Positions 8,813-17,470 of a DNA stretch of 34,055 bases are shown here, in pieces; within the stretch, counting starts at the first letter, position 1, and the number at the start of each line of letters is the position of its first letter. Origin of the DNA: Alphaproteobacteria bacterium (GTDB lineage: Bacteria; Pseudomonadota; Alphaproteobacteria; SHVZ01). The DNA is taken from the NCBI GenBank assembly GCA_009694025.1, contig SHVZ01000036.1, forward strand, positions 1-34,055. Direction: 5' to 3'. A program made the translations under genes and the position numbers. Below the pieces are notes generated by a model. That model was not told where the DNA came from. It saw only the letters and a program-made list of their open reading frames with translations, and did no database searches.

Positions 8813-11800
8813 CTACTCCGCCGCCTTCAGCGTCGGCCCTTCAACGGCGATGGCGGCGATCCGGCTGCGGCCGCGCATCCGCCTGACCCAGGCGCCGAGA
8901 TTGGCCTTCCACATCAGCGCAGAGGGCGTGACGATCAGGGTGAGCACGGTGGCGAAGGTGAGCCCGAAGACGATCGCGGTCGCGATCTGGGTCCACCATT
9001 GGGTCGAGGGCGCGCCGACCGAGACATGGCGCTCCGGGATGTCCAGGTTGACCTGGAACATCAGCGGCAGGAGGCCGAGGACCGCGGTCATCGCCGTCAG
9101 CACCACCGGGCGGAGGCGTTGGGCGCCGGTGCGGATCAGCGCCTCCCTCACCGTCGGCACCTTCCCCTTCAAGCGGTCGTAGGTGTCGATCAGGATGATG
9201 TTGTTGTTGACGATGATGCCGGCGAGCGCGATCACGCCGATGCCGCCCATGACGATGCCGAAGGCCTGGCCGGTGGCGAGCAAGCCCAAGAACACGCCGA
9301 TGGTCGACATGATGACCGCCGAGAGGATCAGCAGCGTCGAATAAAAACTGTTGAACTGGGCGAGCAGGATCACCGCGATCAGGAACAGCGCGGCCATGAA
9401 CGCCCGCGACAGAAAGGAGGCCGCGGCCTTCTGCTCCTTGTCCTCGCCCTTGAAACGGACGGCGACTTCCGGATTGATCTTCGCCGAGTCGATCCAGGCG
9501 CGGATCTCCCGCACCTTGTCGTCGGCAAGCACGCCCGGCGCCACATCGGCCTTGACGGTGAGCACGCGGCGGCCGTCGACCCGGTTCACCTTGGTGGTGA
9601 GCGGCGCCGCCGTCCTCGAGACGAAGTTGCCGATCGGCACCAGGCCGGCCTCGGTCTGGATGCGGATGTCGTCGAGCTGACCGACCGAGCGGTCGCTTTC
9701 CGGATAGCGGACGACGATATCGACCTGCTTGTCCGCGTCGTTCGGTCGGTAGTCCGTCAGCTTGAGGCCGCGCGTCACCAGCTGGATGTAGCTGCCGACC
9801 AGGCTGACGTCGACGCCGAACTTGGCCGCCTGGGCACGGTCGACCGCGACCCGCCACTCGATGCCCGGCACCGGGCGCGAATCCTCAACGTTGACGAGGC
9901 CGGTCATGGTCTCGAGATGCGCTCTCGCCTTGGCGACCTCGGCCGGCAGGAGGTCGGGCTCGCGCGCCGAGAACTCGATGTGGATCGGTTTTCCCGCGGC
10001 CGGCCCTTTCCGCTCGTCGGCGGCCTCGACCCAGATGCCCGCAAGATCGGCGGTCCGGCGGAGGACATCCTGGGTGATCTCCTTGGCGGGGCGTCGCTGA
10101 CCCCAGTCCTTGAACTCGAGCGTGATCACGGCGACCACGTCCTCGGCAACCTCCTGGCCGCCCTGGCCGCGGCTGCCGACCGAGGTGTAGACCGACTTGA
10201 ACTCGCCGATCGGCCGGATGCGGTCCTCGACCTCGACCGCGAGCGCCAACTTCTCGCGGATCGACAGGTTGCCGCGCGCATGCACGAGGACGCGCGAACG
10301 CTCGGGCTCGATCTTGGGGAAGAACTCGACGCCGCGTCCCTTCATCGCATAGGCGGCCTGCACACCGACCAGGAGAGCGATCGCGAGAAGCAGGACCTTG
10401 CCGGGATGGTCGAGCGCCTTCGAGAGGACGCGCACGTAGAGGCCGGTCAGGCCCTTGAGATTCTCGATCCTGAATGCGGTGTCGATGTCGTGATGCCCGC
10501 CGCCCGCGCCCGCGCCGGACCGGCGGCCGACGACCGAAGCGAGCGCCGGGATGAACAGGAGCGCCATCGCCAGCGAGGCAGCCAGCAGCGCGATCACCGT
10601 GACCGGCAGGTACTTCATGAACTGCCCGACCACGCCCGGCCAGAGCAGAAGCGGCATGAACACCACGATCTTGGTCAGGGTCGAGCCGATGATCGGCGGC
10701 GCCATGCGCTTGGCGGCGCCGCGATAGGCCTCCTCGCGATCGTAGCCTTCGGCCATCAGCTTGTCGGCGTACTCGTTCAGCACGATGGCGTCGTCGACCA
10801 GCATGCCGACCGCGAGAATCAGGCCGAACAGCACGACGACGTTGACGGTGAAGCCCATCGCCGCCAGCACGAGGATGCCGAGCAGGAACGATCCCGGGAT
10901 GGCGACGCCGACCAGGAGGCCAGAGCGGATGCCGAGCGCGCCGACCACGACGATCATCACCAGGATGACGCCGGAGACGGCGTTGTTGGTGAGGTCGGCC
11001 AGCATCACCTTGATGTTCTTCGATTGGTCGTTCGAGTAGGTGACGGTCACGGCCTCGGGCCAGCGAGCGCGCTCGCCCTCGACGACCTGCTTCACCCCCT
11101 CGATGGTCTGGATGATGTTCTGGCCGACGCGCTTGGAGACCTCGACGGCGACCGCCGGCTGGCCGTTCATGCGGGCGATCGACTCGCGGTCCTTGAAGCC
11201 GCGGCGGACGTCGGCGATATCGACGATACGCACGACCGCGTCGCCCCTGACCTTCACCGGCATCGCCAGGATGTCCGGAACGTTCTCGAAGACGCCCGGC
11301 ACCTTGATGGCGAAGCGGCCATGGCCGACGTCGAGCGAGCCGGCGGGAACCAGGCGGTTCGAACGCGTAAGCGCGCTGATGATCTGGACGGCGTCCAGGC
11401 CGTAGCTCTCCATCCGCATCGGATCGACCACGATCTCGACGGTCTCGTCACGGTTGCCGGCAATCTCGGCCCTGAGCACCGCCGGGTTCGCCTCGATCCG
11501 CTCCTTGAGGTCGCGGGCAAGCCGGATCAAGGTTCGCTCCGGCACCGAGCCCGAGAGCGTCACCACCAGCACCGGAAATTCGCTGATCGCGACCTCGTTG
11601 ATGATCGGTTCCTTGGTGGTCGGCGGCAGGTCGGGCTTGGCGAGATCGGTCTTTCGCCGGACGTCGGCCATGGCCTTGGTCGAGTTGAATCCGGCCTCGA
11701 ACTCCATGACGATATTGGCGCCACCCTCGTAGGCGCTGGACCGCATCTCCTTGATGCCTTCGATCGAGCGAAGCTGAGTCTCGAAGGGACGCACCAGCAG

Positions 11801-11986
11801 GCGCTCGGCGTCCTCCGGCGAGATGCCGTCGAGCGTCAGCGCCACGTAGATGATCGGGATCTTCACGTCGGGATCGCTCTCCTTCGGGATGTCCCGGAAG
11901 GTGATGAGCCCGACGATCAGGATGAGCGCGAGCGTCGCCAGCGTCGTCCGCTTGTTGGTGAGGGCGAGTTCGATCAGGCGATTCAC
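8813..11986 (-). CDS. RND-family efflux permease
   Basis: Inner-membrane proton-driven pump of the AcrB/MexB/HAE1-like superfamily, 1057 aa, full length. The N-terminal helix (residues 13-30) is followed by a large periplasmic loop with DIPKESDPDVKIP. The proton-relay aspartates D398-D399 lie in VGMLVDDAIVLNEYAD in TM4. A second half repeats the architecture, with AGIIVNNNIILIDTYD in the position of TM10. This subgroup is close to the short-loop RND pumps often annotated as multidrug or cation exporters; substrate unknown. The start overlaps the adaptor stop by four bases. An outer-membrane TolC-like channel is not encoded nearby, so a shared one is presumably used. Confidence 0.95.
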   Translation of the reverse strand: MNRLIELALTNKRTTLATLALILIVGLITFRDIPKESDPDVKIPIIYVALTLDGISPEDAERLLVRPFETQLRSIEGIKEMRSSAYEGGANIVMEFEAGFNSTKAMADVRRKTDLAKPDLPPTTKEPIINEVAISEFPVLVVTLSGSVPERTLIRLARDLKERIEANPAVLRAEIAGNRDETVEIVVDPMRMESYGLDAVQIISALTRSNRLVPAGSLDVGHGRFAIKVPGVFENVPDILAMPVKVRGDAVVRIVDIADVRRGFKDRESIARMNGQPAVAVEVSKRVGQNIIQTIEGVKQVVEGERARWPEAVTVTYSNDQSKNIKVMLADLTNNAVSGVILVMIVVVGALGIRSGLLVGVAIPGSFLLGILVLAAMGFTVNVVVLFGLILAVGMLVDDAIVLNEYADKLMAEGYDREEAYRGAAKRMAPPIIGSTLTKIVVFMPLLLWPGVVGQFMKYLPVTVIALLAASLAMALLFIPALASVVGRRSGAGAGGGHHDIDTAFRIENLKGLTGLYVRVLSKALDHPGKVLLLAIALLVGVQAAYAMKGRGVEFFPKIEPERSRVLVHARGNLSIREKLALAVEVEDRIRPIGEFKSVYTSVGSRGQGGQEVAEDVVAVITLEFKDWGQRRPAKEITQDVLRRTADLAGIWVEAADERKGPAAGKPIHIEFSAREPDLLPAEVAKARAHLETMTGLVNVEDSRPVPGIEWRVAVDRAQAAKFGVDVSLVGSYIQLVTRGLKLTDYRPNDADKQVDIVVRYPESDRSVGQLDDIRIQTEAGLVPIGNFVSRTAAPLTTKVNRVDGRRVLTVKADVAPGVLADDKVREIRAWIDSAKINPEVAVRFKGEDKEQKAAASFLSRAFMAALFLIAVILLAQFNSFYSTLLILSAVIMSTIGVFLGLLATGQAFGIVMGGIGVIALAGIIVNNNIILIDTYDRLKGKVPTVREALIRTGAQRLRPVVLTAMTAVLGLLPLMFQVNLDIPERHVSVGAPSTQWWTQIATAIVFGLTFATVLTLIVTPSALMWKANLGAWVRRMRGRSRIAAIAVEGPTLKAAE

Positions 11987-13068
11987 GACTTGCTCCCGTT
12001 GAGCGCCAGCGTCTGCGGAGCGACCCGCTCGCCGTCCTTGACGAATTCCTGGCCGACCGCGATCACGCGCGCGGTCTTGGGCAGCCCGGTAAGCCAGACG
12101 CGTTCGGAATCGCCGGCGATCACCTGGGCCAGCACGAAGGCGACCTTGTCGCCTTCGACCACCAGCTTGACGCCGATCCGGCCGAGGTCGTCCAGCGTCA
12201 GAACCGAGGGCGGCAAGGCGTGGGCATAGGTCTGTGCGACCGGCAGGCGAAGCTCGGCGGTCATGCCCTCGACGATGCGGCCCTCCGGGTTCGCCACTTC
12301 GAGCTCGACCTTGAAGGTGCGGGTGGCGGGATCACCGACGGCGCCGATGTAGCGGACCACGCCCTCGGCGGTCCCGCCTGTCACCAGCCGCGCCGAGCCG
12401 GCCTGGCCGAGCCGGATCTGGCCGACCTCGCGCTCGGAGATCTGCGCCATCACCACCGCAGGCGAGAGATCGACCACCACCGCGATCGGGATGCCGTCCC
12501 TGACGTAGTCGCCGATCTCGACCGGCCGCTGGTCGAGCACGCCGTCGAAGGGCGCGCGGATCTGGGTCCGCTGGATATCGAGGTCGATGCGGGCGAGCAG
12601 GGCCTTGGCCGACTCGAGCGCAGCCCTGGACTCGGCGTGCTTGAACTCCGGCCGGAATCCCTTCTCGGTGAGTTGCCGGCCGGCGTCGAAGTCGAGCTGG
12701 CGATGGCGTACCAGTGCTTGCGCCTCTTCCAGGCGGGCCTGACGATCGTCCGTCGCGAGCCGGACGATGAGCTGGCCCTTCTTCACCCGCGCGCCCCGTT
12801 CGGCGCCGATCTCCGCGACCCGGCCGACGGTCTCGGCCTTGATCTCGACCTTGCGCGCAGCGGCCGTCCGACCCTGCACGACGATCTCGATCGGCTTCGC
12901 CTCGGCCGTGAGTTCGATGACCCGGACCTTGGTAAGAGGGGCCGCCGCCGGCGGCGGCGGCGCGGCGCCGGCCGTGCCATCGCCGTGATGCATGAAGAGT
13001 CCGCTCGCCATCCAGCCGGAGACGCTGGCGACGACGGCAAGCGAGAACCACCAGGGGGAGAGGCGCAT
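11983..13068 (-). CDS. RND efflux periplasmic adaptor (membrane fusion protein)
   Basis: Links the inner-membrane RND pump to an outer-membrane channel; 361 aa. An N-terminal membrane anchor (FSLAVVASVSGWMASGLFM) has no lipobox cysteine. A proline-rich stretch comes next. The first half-lipoyl motif region reads VQGRTAAARKVEIKAETVG. A short coiled-coil hairpin spans about residues 115-165 (ARLEEAQALVRHRQ, ALESAKALLARID). The second half-lipoyl motif is IRAPFDGVLDQRPVEIGDYV, and beta-barrel and membrane-proximal domains follow. It begins 11 bases after the padR stop and overlaps the permease by four bases, so padR, adaptor and permease form one transcription unit. Confidence 0.94.
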   Translation of the reverse strand: MRLSPWWFSLAVVASVSGWMASGLFMHHGDGTAGAAPPPPAAAPLTKVRVIELTAEAKPIEIVVQGRTAAARKVEIKAETVGRVAEIGAERGARVKKGQLIVRLATDDRQARLEEAQALVRHRQLDFDAGRQLTEKGFRPEFKHAESRAALESAKALLARIDLDIQRTQIRAPFDGVLDQRPVEIGDYVRDGIPIAVVVDLSPAVVMAQISEREVGQIRLGQAGSARLVTGGTAEGVVRYIGAVGDPATRTFKVELEVANPEGRIVEGMTAELRLPVAQTYAHALPPSVLTLDDLGRIGVKLVVEGDKVAFVLAQVIAGDSERVWLTGLPKTARVIAVGQEFVKDGERVAPQTLALNGSKS

Positions 13069-13079
13069 GACGTCGGTCC

Positions 13080-13646
13080 TTACTCGGCCGCGTTCCGCCG
13101 CCCGCCTTCGAGGCCGGCGAGGAACGCGTCGCGGTTGTCGCGGAGGTAGTCATGGAAGGCGCGGTAGACGGCGAGGCCGACCCCGCGCACGAAGGCGTGG
13201 CCGGACTCCTGGAGGGGGTTGTCAGGGTCCTTAGCCCTCGCCTCGATATGCGCCAGGCACTCGCGGTAGAGCGCGATGTGGGCATCGATCTGGCGGGCGA
13301 CCCGATGCGCCGGCATCAGATGGGCGAAAAACATCAGGAAGAGGAATTCCGAACGGATGTCGTCCGGCACCGCGGTCCCGGTCGCGAGATCGGTCAGCGT
13401 ATCGGCGAGCACCGCGCGTCCGGCCGGTGTCAGGGCGTAAACCCGCTTGTCGGGCTTGCCGGATTGGGCCTCGTCCCGCCCGCTGATCAGGCCATCGGCG
13501 GCAAGGCGCGCCAGCGCCGGATAGATCGAGCCGAAACCAGCCTTATAGAAATGGCTGAACGGCCCGTCCTCGGCCTGCTTCTTGATCTCGTAGCCGGTCG
13601 AGTCGCCGAGGCTGAGCACGCCCAAGCAGAAGGTCCGGACATCCAT
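13080..13646 (-). CDS. PadR-family transcriptional regulator
   Basis: Probable local repressor of the downstream efflux genes, 188 aa. The N-terminal winged helix (residues 1-80) carries the family pattern LGVLSLGDSTGYEIKK, GSIYPALARLAADGLI and VYALTPAGRAVL. The C-terminal half is the helical dimerisation domain (PadR subfamily 1/Vir_act_alpha type). Regulators of this family commonly sit at the head of the transporter operon they control and are released by the exported compound. Two AT-rich palindromes lie 15-52 bases upstream of its ATG, in the only available promoter space, which fits autorepression of the padR-adaptor-permease unit. Confidence 0.9.
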   Translation of the reverse strand: MDVRTFCLGVLSLGDSTGYEIKKQAEDGPFSHFYKAGFGSIYPALARLAADGLISGRDEAQSGKPDKRVYALTPAGRAVLADTLTDLATGTAVPDDIRSEFLFLMFFAHLMPAHRVARQIDAHIALYRECLAHIEARAKDPDNPLQESGHAFVRGVGLAVYRAFHDYLRDNRDAFLAGLEGGRRNAAE

Positions 13647-13660
13647 GGTTTTTCCGATCC

Positions 13661-13698
13661 GATATATATCGAGAGTTTATATATCGCATGGATATATA
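13661..13698 (-). promoter_or_regulatory. Tandem AT-rich palindromes: candidate PadR operators/promoter
   Basis: GATATATATC (13661-13670) is a perfect 10-bp palindrome. TATATATC-GCATG-GATATATA (13678-13698) is a perfect inverted repeat with 8-bp arms and a 5-base spacer. Both share the half-site GATATAT and sit in the 69-base gap between padR and the methyltransferase, a conspicuous AT island in GC-rich DNA. TATA-type -10 hexamers inside the palindromes would place the repressor over the promoter. Site identity is inferred from position and symmetry. Confidence 0.6.
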
Positions 13699-13715
13699 CT
13701 CCCGCCCCCGGGAAA

Positions 13716-14555
13716 TCAAGCCGGCTTGCGGGCCGTGACGACCCGAATGCGGGCGCCCAGCCGGTAGCCGCCGCCGTCGCGGAAGGGTTCCAGCCGGCGG
13801 ACGACCTCGGCCTCGAGGGACGCCCGGCTGCCGGGATCGAGGCCGCCAAGCCGGCCGCCCGACGTCATTTCGAGGGGCGCTTGCCAAAAAGGCTCGCCGA
13901 CCTTGGCGTGGCGCTCGAAATCGAGCTCCCGCTCGGCGTAGGCGACGAGGCCGGCAGCCAGCGCGTCGGCGCAGAGCGCCCCGGGCTCGGCGTGCCGGAA
14001 GGGATCGCGCTGGCGGGGGTCGGCACCGAGCACGGCCTCGACCGCGCCCCGGGTCACCTGGAACATCGGGTTGTCGGCGAGCCGGCCCCAGACCAGGAAC
14101 ACGGCGCGGCCACCCGGCCCGAGCACCCGGGCGGTTTCGGTCAGCGCCACGCGCGGCTCCGGGAAGAACATGATGCCGAAGCGGCAGGTGACGAGATCGA
14201 AGCTTTCCCCGGCGAACGCCAGGCGCTGGGCGTCCTGAACGACGAAGTCGGCGGCAAGACCGCGGTCTCGAAAGCGCCGGACGGCGCCCTGGAGCATCTC
14301 CGGGACGAGATCGCTCAGCACCAACCGGCCGCCGGGCTGGATCGCCTTCAGGAGCGAGAGGCCAGGCTCGCCGATGCCTGACGCAAGATCGAGCACGCGG
14401 TCGCCGGGCTTCGCCTCTGCCGCCTCGACCAAGGGCTGATTGAAGCGCTCGGCCATGCGCTCCAACCGATCGGCCCAACAGTCCCAGGCAGCGGCCTGAT
14501 CGGTCCAGGCGGCGCGCTGCTCGGCAACCGACCCCGGCCGCGTTGGCTCAGCCAT
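13716..14555 (-). CDS. Class I SAM-dependent methyltransferase
   Basis: Soluble methyltransferase of 279 aa with a UbiE/COQ5-like Rossmann fold. The SAM-binding motif I is VLDLASGIGEPG (54-65), the acidic end of beta2 is in LVLSDLVPEML, and the post-II motif is VVQDAQRLAFAGESFDLVTC, with the FGIMFFPEP and ETARVLGPGGRAVF segments typical of the family. The methyl acceptor cannot be predicted; ubiquinone-type and small-molecule methylases look alike. The start overlaps the 3' end of the upstream oxidoreductase gene by eight bases, indicating co-transcription with it and the FAH-family gene. Confidence 0.88.
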   Translation of the reverse strand: MAEPTRPGSVAEQRAAWTDQAAAWDCWADRLERMAERFNQPLVEAAEAKPGDRVLDLASGIGEPGLSLLKAIQPGGRLVLSDLVPEMLQGAVRRFRDRGLAADFVVQDAQRLAFAGESFDLVTCRFGIMFFPEPRVALTETARVLGPGGRAVFLVWGRLADNPMFQVTRGAVEAVLGADPRQRDPFRHAEPGALCADALAAGLVAYAERELDFERHAKVGEPFWQAPLEMTSGGRLGGLDPGSRASLEAEVVRRLEPFRDGGGYRLGARIRVVTARKPA

Positions 14556-15543
14556 AGCCGGCGGTGAGGGCCACGCTCTCGATCAGCCGCTGGGTTTCGA
14601 GCGCGCTGGCGCCGTCGGAGGTGCAGGGCGCCTTGGGGTCGCGCGCCAGCATCGCCAGCTCGGCGGCGGCCTCGACGAAGACCGAGACCTGGGCAAGCGA
14701 GGCATAGCGGCCCTCGCCAGCGGCATTGAGGCGTTGGTAGCCCTCGTACTCCGGATGCTTGCCGAAGCGCTCGATGGTGAGCCGGCTCGAATCCTCACGG
14801 ACGGTGATGCGGCCGCTGCGGCCGATGGCCTCCGCCTCGATCACGAGCTGGGCGCGAAAGCCCGTGACTTGAAGAATGCCATAGGTCCCGGACGGAAAGC
14901 CGAACAGCGCCGCCGCCGCCGGCTCGCCCGTCTCGACCAGCTGCGGCAAGGCGAGCGAGGTGATCGTCTGCGGATCGCCGACCAGGAACCGCATGAGGTC
15001 GAGGGCGTGGCTGCCGATGGAATAGAGCCGGTTGGGCGCGGCGATGCGGAGACAGACGAGATCGCCGATGGTCCCGCCGTGGATCAGCTCGCGCATCCGT
15101 CGCCACATCGGCAGCCAGCGCCGGTTGTAGGTGACGACCATCGGCAAGCCGCGTGCCGCCGCCGCCTTGAGCATCGCTTCTGCGTCGGCGAGCGAGGTGG
15201 CGAGCGGCTTCTCGCACCATACCGCCTTGACCGAGGAACAGGCCAACGCCGCCTCGAGATCGGCACGGTGCTGGCGCGCCGGCGTGCAGATGCTGACCAC
15301 GTCCGGCTGAATCTCCGCCAGCATCGCAGCCGCGTTCGGATAGACCGGGACGTCCGGGCAACGCGCCCGGTAGCGCTCGGCATTGCCGGGATCGGGATCG
15401 GCCGCGGCGACGATGCGAAAGCGGTCAGAGAGCGCAAGATAGGCGCCGGTGTGGCTCCAGGGGGCAGTTCGGCCCGGCTCCTCGTCGAAGCGCGAGCCGG
15501 CCTTGCCGAGGCCGACGACGACGGCGGTGAGAAGCGCGCTCAC
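14548..15543 (-). CDS. Gfo/Idh/MocA-family oxidoreductase
   Basis: NAD(P)-dependent dehydrogenase or hydratase-type oxidoreductase of 331 aa. The Rossmann motif is VVVGLGKAGSRF near the N-terminus. The family signature EKPLA follows AVWC, and the C-terminal domain includes the conserved SHALDLMRFL helix that usually places a catalytic His in the active site. Substrates in this family are mostly sugars, inositols or their derivatives; none can be named. The start is taken as GTG at 15543, four bases after the FAH gene stop, because the frame upstream of it is only the FAH gene read out of phase. It is preceded by a weak AAGGCG. Confidence 0.85.
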   Translation of the reverse strand: MSALLTAVVVGLGKAGSRFDEEPGRTAPWSHTGAYLALSDRFRIVAAADPDPGNAERYRARCPDVPVYPNAAAMLAEIQPDVVSICTPARQHRADLEAALACSSVKAVWCEKPLATSLADAEAMLKAAAARGLPMVVTYNRRWLPMWRRMRELIHGGTIGDLVCLRIAAPNRLYSIGSHALDLMRFLVGDPQTITSLALPQLVETGEPAAAALFGFPSGTYGILQVTGFRAQLVIEAEAIGRSGRITVREDSSRLTIERFGKHPEYEGYQRLNAAGEGRYASLAQVSVFVEAAAELAMLARDPKAPCTSDGASALETQRLIESVALTAGYG

Positions 15544-15547
15544 CGGC

Positions 15548-16405
15548 TCACGCCTTGAACGCCACGAACTCCTGGCGCTGCTTGCCGAGGCCGTCAATGC
15601 CAACGACGACGACGTCGCCGGGCTTGAGGAACACCGGGTTCGGCTTGACGCCGCCACCGACGCCGGCCGGCGTTCCCGTGGCGATCACGTCGCCGGGCAT
15701 CAGCGTGAAGAACTCGCTCAGGTAGCTGACCAGGAAGGCGCAGTCGAAGATCATGTCCTTGGTGTTGCCGTTCTGGTAGCGCTTGCCGTTGACCTCGAGC
15801 CAGATCGGCAGGGTCTGCGGATCCTTGATCTCATCGGTCGTCACCAGCCACGGCCCGAGCGGACCGAAGCCGTCATTGGCCTTGCCCTTCTGCCATTGGC
15901 CGTTGCGCTTGTGTTGCCATTCGCGCTCTGAGACGTCGTTGCAGATGGTGTAGCCGGCGACGTAGTCGAGGGCATTCTCCTTGCCGACCAGGCGCGCCTG
16001 GCGGCCGATGACGATGGCCAGCTCGGCCTCCCAGTCGGTCTTCTCCGAGCCTTTTGGAATCATGATCGGATCGTTGGGTCCGCCGACCGAGGTGTCGAAC
16101 TTGTTGAACAGGATCGGCTCGGTCGGGATCGGGATCTTCACCGAGCTCTCGGCGATGTGGTCGCGGTAGTTGGCGCCGATGCAGAGGAACTTGCCGATGC
16201 GTCCGACCGGGGCGCCGAGGCGCGGATCGCCCGGGACCAGCGGCAGGCTCTTCGGGTCGAGCGCCTTCAACCGCGCCAGCCCTTGGGAGGTCAGCGCGTC
16301 GCCGGCGATGTCCGGCACCTGGGCCGAGAGGTCGCGGAGCTTGCCGTCGGCGTCGACGAGACCGGGCTTCTCGGCGCCTTTGGCGCCGTAGCGGACGAGC
16401 TTCAT
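15548..16405 (-). CDS. Fumarylacetoacetate hydrolase-family protein
   Basis: Metal-dependent hydrolase, decarboxylase or dehydratase of the FAH superfamily, 285 aa. Characteristic segments are FLCIGANYRDH, the acidic metal-binding EAELAIVIG, GYTICNDVSEREWQ, and the C-terminal LMPGDVIATGTPAGVG. The N-terminus (MKLVRYGAKGAEKPGLVDAD) is that of the ureidoglycolate lyase / 2,4-diketo-3-deoxy-fuconate hydrolase-like branch often seen beside sugar-acid dehydrogenases. The start at 16405 has AAGGA upstream; the much longer open frame that continues toward 17479 is antisense to the neighbouring gene. First gene of the minus-strand unit with the Gfo/Idh/MocA and methyltransferase genes. Confidence 0.9.
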   Translation of the reverse strand: MKLVRYGAKGAEKPGLVDADGKLRDLSAQVPDIAGDALTSQGLARLKALDPKSLPLVPGDPRLGAPVGRIGKFLCIGANYRDHIAESSVKIPIPTEPILFNKFDTSVGGPNDPIMIPKGSEKTDWEAELAIVIGRQARLVGKENALDYVAGYTICNDVSEREWQHKRNGQWQKGKANDGFGPLGPWLVTTDEIKDPQTLPIWLEVNGKRYQNGNTKDMIFDCAFLVSYLSEFFTLMPGDVIATGTPAGVGGGVKPNPVFLKPGDVVVVGIDGLGKQRQEFVAFKA

Positions 16406-16440
16406 CGCCTTGGTTTCCTTTGCGAAAATGGGGAGCTCCG

Positions 16441-16470
16441 ATAGTATGGCGCAAAAGGCGGCGCTGCCAA
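16441..16470 (-). promoter_or_regulatory. Predicted promoter of the FAH-family gene
   Basis: On the minus strand TTGGCA (16470-16465, five of six to the -35 consensus) and TACTAT (16446-16441, four of six to the -10) are spaced by 18 bases. The -10 lies 35 bases upstream of the FAH ATG, in the 90-base divergent gap. Confidence 0.5.
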
Positions 16471-16495
16471 GCGCCAGCGTGGGCGGGAGCACGGA

Positions 16496-17470
16496 ATGCG
16501 TTCGGTGATCGTCGGCGTCGCCCACTGGCACGCGCAGATGTACGCGGACGCATTGTCCGCGCTGGGCTCGCCGGTTCTCGGCGCCTCCGATCTCGACGCC
16601 GACGCCGGCCGCGCCGCCGCGGCGAAGCTGAAGCTGCCGTTCGAGCCCAACGCCGCGGCGATGCTCGATCGGGTCAGGCCGGAGATCGCCTTCGTGCTGC
16701 CGCGCCACGACCGGGCGATGGCGGAGGCGAGGCCGGTGCTCGACCGACGCGTCCCCTTCCTGATCGAGAAGCCGATGGGCCGCGACGGCGCGGAGGCCCG
16801 CGCGATCGCCGACGCTGCAAAGAAGGCCGGCATCTTCGCCGCGTCCGCCCTCGCCAACCGCCAGCTCTCGATCTGGAGGCGTGTCGAGGAGCTGAAGAGC
16901 GCCGGCCGGCTCGGCACGGTCATACACGGACATTTCCGGGTGGTGAACGGGCCGCCCGGGCGCTATCGCGACTGGAACGTCGGCTGGATGCTGGACCCCG
17001 CGATTTCCGGAGGCGGCGCGCTCCGGAACCTCGGGTTTCACGGCGCCGATGCGGCGATCACCCTCGCCGCCGGCCGGCCGGTCAGCGTCCGGGGCGCGGC
17101 GATCGCCCGTCATGCCTACGGCCTGCCGGTCGAGGAGTTCGCAACCGCGGTCATCGCCGCGGAGGGCGGGCCGGTGGTCACGGTCGAGGCCGGCTACTCC
17201 TACGCCGCCGGCGGCGGCGACATGGAATGGCGGATCGCCGCGACCGGCGCCTATCTCAAGGAGACACGGGGCAAGCTGGAGGTGCGGCTCGCCGACGGCA
17301 CGCTCGAAGCGACGGACGTGCCGCTGCCGGGCTATCATGCCCTGACCGAGGACACCCTGCGGCGCCTGAAGGAAGGGCGGCCGCCGGCGGCCGACGTCGA
17401 GGACTGCGCCCGCGCCGCCGAGCTCATCGACCGGATCTACCACGCAGCAGGACAAGGGAGGACAGCATGA
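16496..17470 (+). CDS. Gfo/Idh/MocA-family oxidoreductase
   Basis: Second Gfo/Idh/MocA oxidoreductase of the window, 324 aa, only distantly like the one at 14548-15543. The N-terminal Rossmann segment VIVGVAHWHAQMYADAL has the His-rich variation seen in some sugar-dehydrogenase-like members rather than a canonical GxGxxG. The family EKP motif is present (FLIEKPMG), and the middle domain contains SGGGALRNLGFHGADA, with the probable active-site His. Transcribed divergently from the FAH gene. Its stop overlaps the start of the solute-binding protein by four bases (ATGA), so the two are coupled. Substrate unknown. Confidence 0.85.
   Translation: MRSVIVGVAHWHAQMYADALSALGSPVLGASDLDADAGRAAAAKLKLPFEPNAAAMLDRVRPEIAFVLPRHDRAMAEARPVLDRRVPFLIEKPMGRDGAEARAIADAAKKAGIFAASALANRQLSIWRRVEELKSAGRLGTVIHGHFRVVNGPPGRYRDWNVGWMLDPAISGGGALRNLGFHGADAAITLAAGRPVSVRGAAIARHAYGLPVEEFATAVIAAEGGPVVTVEAGYSYAAGGGDMEWRIAATGAYLKETRGKLEVRLADGTLEATDVPLPGYHALTEDTLRRLKEGRPPAADVEDCARAAELIDRIYHAAGQGRTA

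Noticed and set aside
8999-12229. Very long plus-strand open frame antisense to the RND permease and adaptor
   Set aside because: Composition is dominated by Arg/Asp/Gly/His with no recognisable domain; it is the complementary strand of two well-supported genes in GC-rich DNA.
13661-13698. AT-rich island as a replication origin or recombination site
   Set aside because: Too short, no DnaA-box-like repeats, and its position between a PadR gene and its promoter explains it better.
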